Of a stretch of 16,859 bases of DNA, positions 1 through 7,964 are shown piece after piece; positions within the stretch are counted from its first letter, which is position 1, and each line of letters opens with the position of its first letter. A model generated the notes under the pieces. That model was not told the DNA's origin and searched no databases. It saw nothing but the letters and a program-made list of their open reading frames with translations. Location of the stretch: the NCBI GenBank assembly GCA_052143655.1, contig JBKQSL010000354.1, forward strand, positions 1 through 16,859, read 5' to 3'. The stretch is from CAVSUR01 sp052143655 (lineage in GTDB: Bacteria; Actinomycetota; Actinomycetes; Streptosporangiales; Streptosporangiaceae). Both the position numbers and the translations under genes were made by a program.

Positions 1-869
1 GACAGCAGGTGCGGGATCGCGATGATCTCGGTCGGGGTCTGGTCGTTGTTGCCGCCGCCGATCTGGAACAGCGAGAATGAGCACGGCTGGCAGGTGGTCC
101 ACTGCGCCTCCGCCGCCGCGATCTTCATCGGCTGGTACCGGCCCTCGATCACCCCCAGCTCATCACCCACCAGCAAGGTGAACAAGATCGCCGGGACCAG
201 GACGATCAGCGCCAGCCGCGCCGACCGGGTGAACACCGCCCGGTCCCCGCCGTGCCGCAGCTGCCACGCCGAGACCGCCAGCATGACCACGGCGCCGGTG
301 ACCAGCGACGCGAACAGCACCTTGGCATACCCCCACACGAACACCGGGTTGGTGAACACCGCCCAGATGTCGTCCAGCTGCGGCTTGCCGCTGACCATGG
401 TGTAGCCGACCGGGTGCTGCATCCAGGAGTTGGCCGCCAAGATGAACGCCGCCGACAGCGCCGAGCCGAGCGCGACCGCCCAGATCGTCAGCAGGTGGAT
501 CCGGCGCGGCAGCTTGTCCCAGCCGAACAGCCACAGCCCCAGGAACGTCGACTCCAGGAAGAACGCGGCCAGCCCCTCCATCGCCAGCGGCGCGCCGAAG
601 ATGTTCCCGACCAGCCGCGAGTACGCCCCCCAGTTCATCCCGAACTGGAACTCCTGCACGATCCCGGTCACCACGCCGATCGCCACGTTGATCACCAGCA
701 GCGTGCCGAAGAACCGGGTCAGCCGCAGGTAGTCATCGCGCCCGCTGCGGTGCCACGCCGTCTGCAGCAACGCGGTCAGGAACGCCAGCCCGATCGTGAT
801 CGGCACGAAGAAGAAATGATTGACCGACACAAACGCGAACTCCACCCGCGCCAGATCGACGTTCGTCAT
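1..869 (-). CDS. cydA: Cytochrome bd ubiquinol oxidase subunit I, N-terminal 289 codons (cut by window edge)
   Basis: CydA is the haem-carrying membrane subunit of the bd-type quinol oxidase, which oxidises quinol and reduces oxygen to water. Translating the minus strand from ATG 869-867 gives a continuous reading frame to base 1 with no stop, so the C-terminal part lies outside the window. The start reads MTNVDLARVEFAFVSVNHFF. His18 sits where the family has its conserved N-terminal haem-ligand histidine (E. coli His19). Downstream are typical CydA stretches such as GIVQEFQFGMNWGAYSRLVG, then FFLESTFLGLWLFGW, and NSWMQHPVGY around residues 140-155. Several hydrophobic helices are evident. 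The start is supported by GGAG at 880-877, seven bases upstream. The gene follows cydD and cydC on the same strand with a 239-base gap, so it may have its own promoter. Recognition is secure; cydB is expected just beyond the left edge but is not seen. Confidence 0.95.
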   Translation of the reverse strand, partial: MTNVDLARVEFAFVSVNHFFFVPITIGLAFLTALLQTAWHRSGRDDYLRLTRFFGTLLVINVAIGVVTGIVQEFQFGMNWGAYSRLVGNIFGAPLAMEGLAAFFLESTFLGLWLFGWDKLPRRIHLLTIWAVALGSALSAAFILAANSWMQHPVGYTMVSGKPQLDDIWAVFTNPVFVWGYAKVLFASLVTGAVVMLAVSAWQLRHGGDRAVFTRSARLALIVLVPAILFTLLVGDELGVIEGRYQPMKIAAAEAQWTTCQPCSFSLFQIGGGNNDQTPTEIIAIPHLL

Positions 870-1102
870 CGGCTATCTCCGGTTCCCATGACGGCCCCCG
901 TGATCACCTTGTGGCTCCCCACATGCCCTTCCCCTGGCGTCATGGCGCCATCCTCGATTTCGCGGATACGCCGACGTTCAGCACTCTCGCCGAAACGCGG
1001 CCGTCGGGCATCCCCCCATCGGAGGGATTGCTCCCGTACGCCAGCCAACGTGATCCGGATATGGGTGGGCACCTGGCAGCGCGGCTGGGCTGACCGTCCC
1101 AT
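866..1102 (-). CDS. Doubtful small ORF between cydC and cydA (78 codons; possible 25-codon core)
   Basis: The 239-base gap between cydC and cydA holds a minus-strand reading frame from ATG 1102. Its TGA overlaps the cydA ATG as ATGA, a typical translational-coupling arrangement. The N-terminal half is arginine-rich and looks like random GC-rich translation. An internal ATG at 943 has GAGG eight bases upstream and would give a 25-residue peptide starting MTPGEGHVGSHKV. It is soluble-looking, so it does not resemble the single-helix CydX/CydS accessory subunits known from other bd oxidases. I recognise no family. It could be a short leader for cydA or simply an untranslated gap. Confidence 0.25.
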   Translation of the reverse strand: MGRSAQPRCQVPTHIRITLAGVREQSLRWGDARRPRFGESAERRRIREIEDGAMTPGEGHVGSHKVITGAVMGTGDSR

Positions 1103-1103
1103 G

Positions 1104-1120
1104 GCCGCCTAAAAGGCGGC
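1104..1120 (-). terminator. Hairpin overlapping the cydC stop codon
   Basis: A perfect 7-bp inverted repeat (GCCGCCT and AGGCGGC) with a three-base loop spans the cydC stop codon TAG at 1111-1109. No T-run follows on the minus strand, which is common for actinobacterial stem-loop terminators. It could end or attenuate cydDC transcripts before cydA, or only stabilise the mRNA end. The inverted repeat is seen; the terminator role is inferred. Confidence 0.35.
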
Positions 1121-2899
1121 GGTAAGCGCCTGCTCGGCGTCCCACATCTGCTGGTAGAGCGGGCATTCCCGCAGCAGCGCCTGGTGGGTGCCACGGCCGG
1201 CGATCTTGCCCGCCGCCAGCACCACGATCTCGTCTACCTGGTCTAGCCCGCGCAGTTCGTGGGTGATCAGCAAGGTGGCCCGGCCCTGGGTGACCTCCAG
1301 CAGGTCGGCGGTCAGGGCGGCACGGGTCTCGGGGTCCAGGTGGGCCGTCGGCTCGTCCAGGATCAGCAGGTCAGGCCCTGCGAGCAGGGCCCGGGCCAGC
1401 GCGAGCCGCTGGCGTTCCCCGCCGGATACCGCCCCGCCGCGCGTCCCGGCCGGGGTATCCCAGCCCAGCGGCAGCGATTCGATCCAGTCCAGCAGCCGCG
1501 CCTGCCGGGCGGCCTCGGCCAGTTCGCCGCCGGAGGCGGCCGGGCGCGCCAGCCGGATGTTCTCCCGGATGCTGGCATTGAAGATATGCGGGTCCTGGGT
1601 GCAGCCGCCGATCACCGTACGTACGTCATCGGCCCGGTAGGCGCGCAGGTCGTGGCCGCCCAAGGTGGCGGTGCCGCTGGCCAGATCGCAGAACCTGAGC
1701 AGCACCGCGGCCACGGTGGACTTCCCCGCCCCGCTCGGGCCGACCAGCGCGACCCGCTGCCCGGCCGCGAGGTCCAGGTCGACCCCGTTCAGGGCGAACG
1801 GGCCGTCAGGCTCGTACCGTACCCGCGCGTCCCGCAGCGTCACGCGCAGCGGGCCGCCGGGCAGCGGGCGCGGCGCGGCCGGGTCGGTGACCGGGTCGGG
1901 TGCGTCCAGGACCTCGCCGACCCGGGCCGCGCTAGCGCGCGACTGACCTAGCTGCACGGCCGCCGAGGGAAGGGCAGCCACGGCCTCGAACGCGGCCAGC
2001 GCGGTAAGGGCCAGCACCGCCAGCGTTACCCGGGTGAGCCCGCCGGTCCCGACCGCGGCCACGCCGAGCAGCAGCACGCCCCACAGGGTCAGGCCCGTGG
2101 CGGCGGCGATGAGTCCGGCGCCCAGGCCCTCCGCGGAGGCGGACCGGCGGGCTAGCCGGGTGAGCGAGCGATCGTGCGTGGTGACTGCGGCCAGAGTGGT
2201 GTCCTGCGCCCCGAACGCGTGCAGGTCGGCGGCCCCGGCGACCAGGCCGGTCAGGCTCGCTGAGAGCTCGCCGCGGGCCGGAGCCGTGCGCCTGGCCGCT
2301 ATCCGGGCCCGGCCGGCGGCCAGCAGCGGCACCGCCACGCCCGCAGCGACCAGCCCGGCCGCCAGCACTCCCGCCGCGGGAGCGAGCAGCAGCAGGCAGG
2401 CGGTCACCGCGCCGGCGCCTACCAGCCCGGCGACGAGCGGCGGGGCCACCGCGCGGATGAACAGGTCCTGGGTCGCGTCCACGTCGGAGATCAGCCTGGC
2501 CAGCAGATCGCCGGAGCGGAAAGCCCGGAACCCGGCCGGGGCTAGCCGTTCCAGCCGCCGGTAAATGCTCACCCGGACATCAGCCAGGACCCGGAAGGCA
2601 ACGTCGTGGGAGGCCAGCCGCTCGCAGTAGCGGAAGGTGCCACGGCCGACGGACAGCGCACGGACCGCCACCACCGCGGCGGCGATGGCAATGATGTTCG
2701 GGTGCTGCGATGCGCGGGCCAGCATGAACCCGGACGTAGCCAGCAAGGCGACCCCGCATCCCGTGGCGGCGGCCCCGGCCAGGACCGCGAGCAGCAGCCG
2801 GCCGCGCAGCGGCCGGGCCAGCCATAGCAGCCGCAGCAGCGGGTCACCTCCGCGACCCTGCCCTGCCCGCAGACGCCGGGAGCGAAGCGGCGGCCTCAC
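1109..2899 (-). CDS. cydC: Heterodimeric ABC exporter subunit CydC for cytochrome bd assembly
   Basis: CydC is one half of the CydDC inner-membrane ABC exporter, which moves reduced thiols (cysteine, glutathione) outward in E. coli and is needed for maturation of cytochrome bd. The 596-residue protein has an N-terminal membrane domain (about 25-325) and a C-terminal ATPase domain. It has Walker A GPSGAGKST at 387-395, the Q-loop glutamine near 435, signature VSGGERQ at 491-497, Walker B LLILDEP at 511-517 and the switch histidine at 547. The membrane part carries the CydC-like stretch ATSGFMLARAS near 54-64 and GRGTFRYCERLASHD near 85-99. The start is GTG 2899-2897, overlapping the upstream cydD stop by four bases (GTGA), so the two halves are probably translated together. 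Length is normal for the family and all ATPase motifs are intact. Transported substrate in actinobacteria is inferred from homologues. Confidence 0.92.
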   Translation of the reverse strand: MRPPLRSRRLRAGQGRGGDPLLRLLWLARPLRGRLLLAVLAGAAATGCGVALLATSGFMLARASQHPNIIAIAAAVVAVRALSVGRGTFRYCERLASHDVAFRVLADVRVSIYRRLERLAPAGFRAFRSGDLLARLISDVDATQDLFIRAVAPPLVAGLVGAGAVTACLLLLAPAAGVLAAGLVAAGVAVPLLAAGRARIAARRTAPARGELSASLTGLVAGAADLHAFGAQDTTLAAVTTHDRSLTRLARRSASAEGLGAGLIAAATGLTLWGVLLLGVAAVGTGGLTRVTLAVLALTALAAFEAVAALPSAAVQLGQSRASAARVGEVLDAPDPVTDPAAPRPLPGGPLRVTLRDARVRYEPDGPFALNGVDLDLAAGQRVALVGPSGAGKSTVAAVLLRFCDLASGTATLGGHDLRAYRADDVRTVIGGCTQDPHIFNASIRENIRLARPAASGGELAEAARQARLLDWIESLPLGWDTPAGTRGGAVSGGERQRLALARALLAGPDLLILDEPTAHLDPETRAALTADLLEVTQGRATLLITHELRGLDQVDEIVVLAAGKIAGRGTHQALLRECPLYQQMWDAEQALTAAF

Positions 2900-4611
2900 G
2901 GCAACACCCCCACTGACCTGCCCGCCGGCTCGCCCGGCGCGGGCGCCAGCAGGCGACCGTGGTCCAGGGTGAGCACGCGGTCAGCGCCGCCCTGCCAGGC
3001 ATGCCGGTGGGTGACCAGGATCACGGTCCGGTCGGCCATCAGGGTCTGGATGACCGCCATGATCTGCCCCGCGACGATCGGGTCCAGGTGGGCGGTGGGC
3101 TCGTCCAGCAGCAGCAGCGGCGCGTCCCGCAGGAACGCCCGAGCCAGGGCGATCCGCTGCCGCTGCCCGGCTGACAGCCGTAGCGCCTGTTCTCCCAGCG
3201 GCGTGTCGTACCCGTGTGGCAGCGCCTCGATGAACGTGTCCGCCCCGGCCAGCCTGGCCGCCCGCGCGATGTCCCGGCGGCTGGCTTCTGGCCGGCCCAG
3301 GGCGATATTTTCCGCCGCGCTGGCGGCGAACAGATACGGCTGCTGCGGCACCCAGGCGACCTGCCGCCGCCAGCCGGCGGCGTCGATGCGGGCCAGGTCG
3401 GTGCCGCCGGCCGTGATCCGGCCGCCGGTGGGCTCGGTAAACCGCAGCAGCAACCCGAGCAGCGAGCTCTTGCCTGCCCCGCTAGGCCCGGTGACCGCGA
3501 TCTGATCGCCGGGCCGGATCATCAGCGATACCTCAGCTAGGGCCGGCCGGTCACGCCCCGGATAGGCCAGGCTCACCGCGTCCAGGGTGATGTCGTCGTA
3601 CCGCAGGTCGGCCGTTGCCGCCTCGCCGGCCCCCGGCGCAGTGACGCAGGCCGGCGAGGGCGCTGTCTCGATGATGTCGCACGCCCGCCCGGCCGCGGCG
3701 GCGCCCTCCATGCTGGCGTGGAAGTGCAGGCCCACCGCACGCAGCGGCAGGTAGGCCTCGGGGGTGAGCAGCAGCACCACCAGCGCGGTCTGGTACCCCA
3801 TATGGCCGGCCAGCAGCCGCAACCCGACCTCCACCGCGACCAGGGCGGTCGACACCGCCGCGGCCAGTTCCAGCACCAGCGCGGACAAGAACGCCACTCG
3901 CAGCGTAGCCATGGTCGCCGACCGGTAACCCTCGGTGACCTCCTTGATCACGTCCGCCTGCGGCCTGGCCCGGCCGAACACCTTCAGCGTGGGCAGGCCA
4001 TCCACCACGTCCAGGAAATAGCCGCCCAGCCGCGCCAGCAACCGCCACTGGCGCTGGGTGCGCGCCCGCGTATGCATACCGACAAGCACCGCGAAGATGG
4101 GGATGAGCGGCAGCGTCACGGCGATGATCACCGCAGAGATCCAGTCAGCGGCCGCTACCGTGGCCAGCACCGCCGCCGGCACCAGGCAGGCCAGCACAAG
4201 CTGCGGCAGGTACCGGGCGAAATAAGGATCCAGACTATCCAGCCCGCGGGTGGCCACGGTGGCGATCTCACCCGGCTGCTGCCGTCCCAGCCAGGCCGGT
4301 CCGAGCCGCTGCAGGTGGGCAGCCAGGCTGCGGCGCAGCTGCGACTTCACGGTAGCGGCCGCCCGCAGCGCTGCGACCTCGCCGCCGTAGGCGGCTGCCG
4401 CCCGAACGGCCACCACGGCAAGCAGGGCGATCAGGGCAGCCGACAGGGCAGCCGGGCCGGTGCCCCGGGCCGCGCCGGCGAGCAGCCGCGCCAGCACCTC
4501 CGCCTGCGCGATCACCATGCCAGTCGTGACCATGCCCAGCGCGGCCGTCACCACGAGGTAGCCGTGGGCGGCCCGGGCGTGCCGGAACAGCCGCGGGTCG
4601 ACCGGCCTCAT
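2896..4611 (-). CDS. cydD: Heterodimeric ABC exporter subunit CydD for cytochrome bd assembly
   Basis: CydD pairs with CydC to form the exporter required for cytochrome bd biogenesis. The 571-residue protein has a membrane domain (about 15-310) and an ATPase domain. It shows Walker A GPSGAGKSS at 375-383, Q-loop region VPQQPYLF near 421-428, a variant signature LSAGQRQ at 479-485, Walker B LLLLDEP at 499-505 and the switch histidine at 535. The stretch LLLTPEAYLPLRAVGLHFHA (281-300) is a CydD hallmark that separates it from CydC and from generic lipid exporters. It is the first large gene of the minus-strand operon. No good ribosome-binding site stands before its ATG. Instead the TGA of a 22-codon ORF overlaps the ATG, suggesting coupled initiation. 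The signature has alanine at the position of the canonical second serine/glycine pair, which is frequent in CydD-type halves. Confidence 0.92.
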   Translation of the reverse strand: MRPVDPRLFRHARAAHGYLVVTAALGMVTTGMVIAQAEVLARLLAGAARGTGPAALSAALIALLAVVAVRAAAAYGGEVAALRAAATVKSQLRRSLAAHLQRLGPAWLGRQQPGEIATVATRGLDSLDPYFARYLPQLVLACLVPAAVLATVAAADWISAVIIAVTLPLIPIFAVLVGMHTRARTQRQWRLLARLGGYFLDVVDGLPTLKVFGRARPQADVIKEVTEGYRSATMATLRVAFLSALVLELAAAVSTALVAVEVGLRLLAGHMGYQTALVVLLLTPEAYLPLRAVGLHFHASMEGAAAAGRACDIIETAPSPACVTAPGAGEAATADLRYDDITLDAVSLAYPGRDRPALAEVSLMIRPGDQIAVTGPSGAGKSSLLGLLLRFTEPTGGRITAGGTDLARIDAAGWRRQVAWVPQQPYLFAASAAENIALGRPEASRRDIARAARLAGADTFIEALPHGYDTPLGEQALRLSAGQRQRIALARAFLRDAPLLLLDEPTAHLDPIVAGQIMAVIQTLMADRTVILVTHRHAWQGGADRVLTLDHGRLLAPAPGEPAGRSVGVLP

Positions 4612-4676
4612 GACGCGCCGGGAATGCTCATGTTACTGATGGCGTCGTCAGCGTCCACCGTGGTGAGGCTAGTCAT
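4608..4676 (-). CDS. Possible 22-residue leader peptide ORF coupled to cydD
   Basis: This minus-strand ORF starts at ATG 4676-4674, with GAGGA at 4689-4685 eight bases upstream, and ends in TGA at 4610-4608. The TGA overlaps the cydD ATG (4611-4609) as ATGA. The peptide begins MTSLTTVDADDAISN and ends in PGAS; it is acidic and has no hydrophobic core. The cydD start itself lacks a convincing Shine-Dalgarno sequence, so coupled translation from this ORF would explain how cydD is started. No known family is recognised. It may be a regulatory leader or a chance ORF. Confidence 0.4.
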   Translation of the reverse strand: MTSLTTVDADDAISNMSIPGAS

Positions 4677-4935
4677 GGTCGGAATCCTCATCGCCTTCGA
4701 CAGCGAGAGCCGCCGGGGAGCTCACTGCATCTATCCGCCACTATGCCGTTGGCGCCAGGGATGTTCCTCCCCCAGTAAGGATGGTTCGGCCGGCCCTGAT
4801 CGTCAGACAGGTCATAGGACGGCCCAGCGTCCGATCTGTAGCAGGTCCGCGGCCAGGCTCCCCCGTTCGGGGGGATGGCAGTGCGCGGACCGGTTCTTAT
4901 GATCGCGTCGTCTGCCAAAGTCGGGAGGTTCTGTC
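4677..4935. promoter_or_regulatory. Divergent intergenic region between the cyd operon and the GH15 gene
   Basis: About 260 bases separate the two divergent start regions and should hold promoters for both. On the plus strand TATGAT at 4898-4903 resembles a -10 box, but no clear -35 box stands at the right distance. A small hairpin, CCCCC-GTTC-GGGGG, lies at 4860-4873. I looked for a Rex-type operator (TGTGA...TCACA), which controls cyd genes in Streptomyces, and saw none here. Assignment as a promoter region rests on gene orientation. Confidence 0.45.
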
Positions 4936-6834
4936 GTGTCCAATCAGAGTTCAGCATCGATGAGCATGTTCCCGCCCATTGCCGATTACGGGTTCCTGTC
5001 AAACTGCGAGCAGAGCTGCCTGGTTGCGCCGGACGGCTCAGTCGAATGGCTGTGCCTGCCACGCCCCGACTCCCCGAGCGTCTTCGGAGCGCTGCTTGAC
5101 CGGGCCGCCGGCTCGTTCCGGTTCGGTCCCGGCAATACCACGGTGCCCCAGCATCGCCGGTATGTGCCGGGGACGATGGTGCTGGAGACGACCTGGCAGA
5201 CCCCCACGGGGTGGATGACGGTGCATGACCTGCTGGCCGTCGGCCCGGTCCAGCACGAGGGGCGGCGGCCGGATTATCACGGGGCTCCGTCCGATTTCGG
5301 TGCCGTCGGCGCCCTGGTCCGGATCGCGACGTGCATCAGCGGCCGGGTCGAGGCCGTCGTGAACTGCGGCCCGCTGTTTAACTACGGGTCCGCCGGCGGC
5401 ACGTGGAGTTACAGCGGCGACAGGTACGACGCGATGACGATCACCCCTGCGGAGGGTGACGTGCAGCTCGAGCTGGCGGGCAGCATCCCGCTCGGCGTGC
5501 TGGGCGCCCGCAGTTACGGCCGCACCACGCTCACCGAAGGCCAGTCAGCCTTCGTCGCGTTGTCCTGGGGAGACGCCAAGGTCCCGGCCAACCAGGACGA
5601 GGCGTTGGCCATGCTGAACACCACGGTCGATTTCTGGCGCGACTGGCTGAGCTCGGCCAAGATCCCGGACCATCCGTGGAAGCCTTACCTCGACCGCAGT
5701 GCCCTCACGCTGAAGGGGCTCAGTTACGCTCCGACCGGCGCGATCATGGCGGCGTCGACGACGTCGCTGCCGGAGACGCCGGGCGGGGCGCGGAACTGGG
5801 ACTACCGGTTCACCTGGATCAGGGACTCGGCGTTCATGCTCCGGTCGCTGTACCGGCTGGGTTTCGACTGGGAGGCGATCGAGTACTGGGGGTTCGTCAT
5901 CGACGCGGTCAGCGGGGGTGACCTCAACCGGAAGTTCGAGCTGCAGATCATGTACGGCATCGGCGGGGAACGCGACCTGACCGAGCGGACCCTGGACCAC
6001 CTGTCCGGGTGGCGCGGTGCGCGGCCGGTCCGGGTCGGCAACGGGGCCTGGAACCAGCAGCAGCACGACGTCTGGGGAATGATTCTCGACGCCCTGGATG
6101 TCCAGTTCCACCGCGGGGCCGCCGAGATCGTCGCGCCGGTGTGGGAGGGGCTGGCCGGGTTCGTGGACGCCGCCCTGCATCACTGGCACGAGCCCGACCA
6201 GGGTATCTGGGAAGTCCGCGGCGACCCCAAGCACTTCACCGCATCAAAGGTCATGTGCTGGGTAGCGGCCTCGCGCGGCGCCGATCTGGCCGCCGAGCGG
6301 GGCGACGACGACCGCGCCCAGCGGTGGCGGGCAGGCGCCGAGGAGATCAAGGCCGAGGTCCTGGATAAGGGGGTCTCTGACCGGGGCGTGTTCCGGCAGC
6401 ACTACGAGACCGACGACCTGGACGCCTCGCTGCTGCTGCTGCCGATCATGGGATTCCTGCCCCCCGGCGACAAGCGCGTCCAGGCGACCGTGCTGGCCAT
6501 CGCCGACGAGCTGACCCAGGACGGCCTGGTCCTGCGCTACCGGGTCGAGGGAACCGACACCGGGTTCTCCGGCGAGGAGGGAACCTTCACCATCTGCTCG
6601 TTCTGGCTGGTGACCGCGCTGGCCATGATCGGCGAGACCGACCGCGCGCACGCCCTGTGCCAGAAGCTGCTGTCGTTCGCCGGACCGCTGCAGCTCTACG
6701 CCGAGGAGATCGACACCACCACAGGGCAGCATCTCGGCAACTTCCCGCAGGCATTTACCCACCTGGCCCTGATCGAAGCCGTATCGCTGCTCATCAAGTC
6801 CGAGCAAGAGAAGGGCGCCGCCTCAGTCGGGTAA
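4936..6834 (+). CDS. Glycoside hydrolase family 15 protein (glucoamylase or trehalase type)
   Basis: This is a cytoplasmic-type GH15 hydrolase that would release glucose from the non-reducing end of alpha-glucans or split trehalose; the sequence does not decide which. The 632-residue product has the N-terminal beta-sandwich domain (about 12-235) beginning PPIADYGFLSNCEQSCLVA. The (alpha/alpha)6 catalytic domain follows, with RNWDYRFTWIRDSAF at 286-300, ELQIMYGIGGERDL at 335-348, PVRVGNGAWNQQQHDVWG at 364-381, GIWEVRGDPKHFTASKVM at 423-440 and GNFPQAFTHLALI at 601-613. Glu426 in GIWE and the Glu pair at 590-591 match the family's acid and base positions. No signal peptide is seen. The GTG start is supported by GGGAGG at 4923-4928, seven bases upstream. 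Length is usual for bacterial GH15. It is transcribed away from the cyd operon and heads a short run with the membrane protein downstream. Confidence 0.9.
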   Translation: MSNQSSASMSMFPPIADYGFLSNCEQSCLVAPDGSVEWLCLPRPDSPSVFGALLDRAAGSFRFGPGNTTVPQHRRYVPGTMVLETTWQTPTGWMTVHDLLAVGPVQHEGRRPDYHGAPSDFGAVGALVRIATCISGRVEAVVNCGPLFNYGSAGGTWSYSGDRYDAMTITPAEGDVQLELAGSIPLGVLGARSYGRTTLTEGQSAFVALSWGDAKVPANQDEALAMLNTTVDFWRDWLSSAKIPDHPWKPYLDRSALTLKGLSYAPTGAIMAASTTSLPETPGGARNWDYRFTWIRDSAFMLRSLYRLGFDWEAIEYWGFVIDAVSGGDLNRKFELQIMYGIGGERDLTERTLDHLSGWRGARPVRVGNGAWNQQQHDVWGMILDALDVQFHRGAAEIVAPVWEGLAGFVDAALHHWHEPDQGIWEVRGDPKHFTASKVMCWVAASRGADLAAERGDDDRAQRWRAGAEEIKAEVLDKGVSDRGVFRQHYETDDLDASLLLLPIMGFLPPGDKRVQATVLAIADELTQDGLVLRYRVEGTDTGFSGEEGTFTICSFWLVTALAMIGETDRAHALCQKLLSFAGPLQLYAEEIDTTTGQHLGNFPQAFTHLALIEAVSLLIKSEQEKGAASVG

Positions 6835-6915
6835 GGCGAAATCCAGGCTCACGCTTCGGGGAACGCCAATACTCACCGCCTCACCTGGGAGGGAGAATGG
6901 GTCGGCCAGGCTGCC

Positions 6916-7035
6916 ATGACGGATGACCAGGTGAAGGGAATATCGACCGCGTCCAACGGCGCCGGCCATAATGTGGCCCTGGTCAGCACCCCGGGCACGG
7001 GGTTTCTGCGCGGTGGGGCCGCGCAGGCGTGGTGA
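6916..7035 (+). CDS. Uncertain 39-codon ORF overlapping the next gene
   Basis: ATG 6916 opens a 39-codon frame ending in TGA at 7033-7035. The TGA overlaps the second of two tandem GTG codons of the downstream membrane protein gene (GTGA at 7032-7035). The peptide starts MTDDQVKGISTASNGAGHN and is soluble-looking. It lies in the same frame as the GH15 gene, and that frame stays open from the GH15 stop to here. A purine-rich GGGAGGGAG at 6887-6895 lies 20 bases before this ATG and is nearer to another ATG (6897) with only nine codons. I do not recognise the peptide. It may be a leader for the membrane protein or noncoding. Confidence 0.25.
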   Translation: MTDDQVKGISTASNGAGHNVALVSTPGTGFLRGGAAQAW

Positions 7036-7889
7036 GGCACGTCAGGGAGCTCATCCGAACGATCCGCGACGGCGACGACGCCATAGTGGAGGCCGCCGTC
7101 GTCCAGCTCAGCCATCAGCGGCGCATCCTCGCGCCCCTGGCGCTCGCGGTGGGCGCCCTGGCCATGCTCTTCGAGGGCCTGCGCCTGCTTGTGTTCAACT
7201 GGCGGCTCGTCTTGGTCCAGGTGCTCCCGGCGATGTGGATCTGGGTCACCATGCTGGACCTGAAGGCCCACGTACTGCACGGCGAGTCATTCCACGCGGT
7301 GCGCGGCCCCGTCTTGGTTCCCATCGCGCTGGGCGTCGTAGCCATCACCGCGGTCAGCTTTTTCCTGAATGCCGTGTTCGCGTTCGCTATCGCCAGCCCA
7401 GGCCCTCCCGAGATCCGGCCGGCGTTCGCGAAAGCCCGGTCCCACACGGGGGCGGTGCTCTGCTGGGGCGCGGCGGTGGGGGTGCTCCTGGCATTTTCCA
7501 CCGTAGTCGTGGTGCGCTGGGGGCTGTGGTGGTTCACGCTGTCGCTGAGCATCGTGCTCGGGATCATGATGATCTGCTACGTGACCGTGCCGTCGCGGCT
7601 CATCGGCGTCAGGACCACGCGTTCCAGACGGGACAAGTTCACCGTCGCCGCCGTGGGCGGGGCGCTGGGGGCGGTGGTTTGCGCACCCCCGTACCTCCTC
7701 GGTCGCGTGGGCATTTTGATGCTGGGGTCCCACGCGCTGTTCATCCTGGGCATCATCCTCATCTTCGTGGCGGTCATCGTACAGGCCGGAGCGGAGGGCG
7801 CGGTCAAGGCCATCAAGGTGAGTGCCAAGCTGGTCACCGGGCACGGCTCCGACGATGAGGAGGTGCCGGAAGCAGCGTCCGACACGTAG
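7029..7889 (+). CDS. Multi-pass membrane protein of unknown function
   Basis: The 286-residue product has a charged N-terminus (1-32) followed by about six or seven hydrophobic segments, near 33-55, 60-76, 94-122, 141-162, 167-188, 205-224 and 228-252. It ends in an acidic cytoplasmic-looking tail (GSDDEEVPEAASD). No enzyme motif or named family is recognised, so no function is given. Two adjacent GTG codons at 7029 and 7032 are possible starts. Neither has a good ribosome-binding site, and the second overlaps the stop of the 39-codon ORF by four bases, which favours coupled initiation. It lies 194 bases downstream of the GH15 gene on the same strand. The sustained hydrophobic pattern and length make it a real gene. 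The arginine-rich alternative frame beginning at 6971 is a shadow. Confidence 0.75.
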   Translation: MVRHVRELIRTIRDGDDAIVEAAVVQLSHQRRILAPLALAVGALAMLFEGLRLLVFNWRLVLVQVLPAMWIWVTMLDLKAHVLHGESFHAVRGPVLVPIALGVVAITAVSFFLNAVFAFAIASPGPPEIRPAFAKARSHTGAVLCWGAAVGVLLAFSTVVVVRWGLWWFTLSLSIVLGIMMICYVTVPSRLIGVRTTRSRRDKFTVAAVGGALGAVVCAPPYLLGRVGILMLGSHALFILGIILIFVAVIVQAGAEGAVKAIKVSAKLVTGHGSDDEEVPEAASDT

Positions 7890-7964
7890 CGGAAGTGCCA
7901 TTCTTAACATGATCTTGATGCAGTTCCGGGCTGGCGGGCCCCCGTTGCCGGGAGCTTGTGGGCG

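Noticed and set aside
252..1112. Plus-strand 286-codon frame opposite cydA
   Set aside because: It is rich in Arg, Gln, Pro and His, overlaps cydA and the end of cydC in antisense, and has no recognisable domain; it is a shadow of the real minus-strand gene.
3718..4902. Plus-strand 394-codon frame opposite cydD
   Set aside because: It is antisense to a complete, motif-bearing cydD and has composition typical of a GC-rich shadow frame (Gln/His/Arg/Gly).
4677..4935. Search for a Rex operator before cydD
   Set aside because: No TGTGA...TCACA palindrome was seen in the region, so no redox-repressor site is claimed.
5441..5459. TCACCC-N7-GGGTGA inside the GH15 gene, resembling the LAL operator core
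   Set aside because: The arms are in the reverse (everted) order relative to the putative operator, and the site lies within a conserved coding region (ITPAEGDV). It also shows that such arm pairs can arise by chance in this GC-rich DNA.
6971..7858. Alternative 295-codon frame over the membrane protein gene
   Set aside because: It is arginine-, glycine- and histidine-rich with no hydrophobic pattern, while the overlapping frame encodes clear membrane helices.
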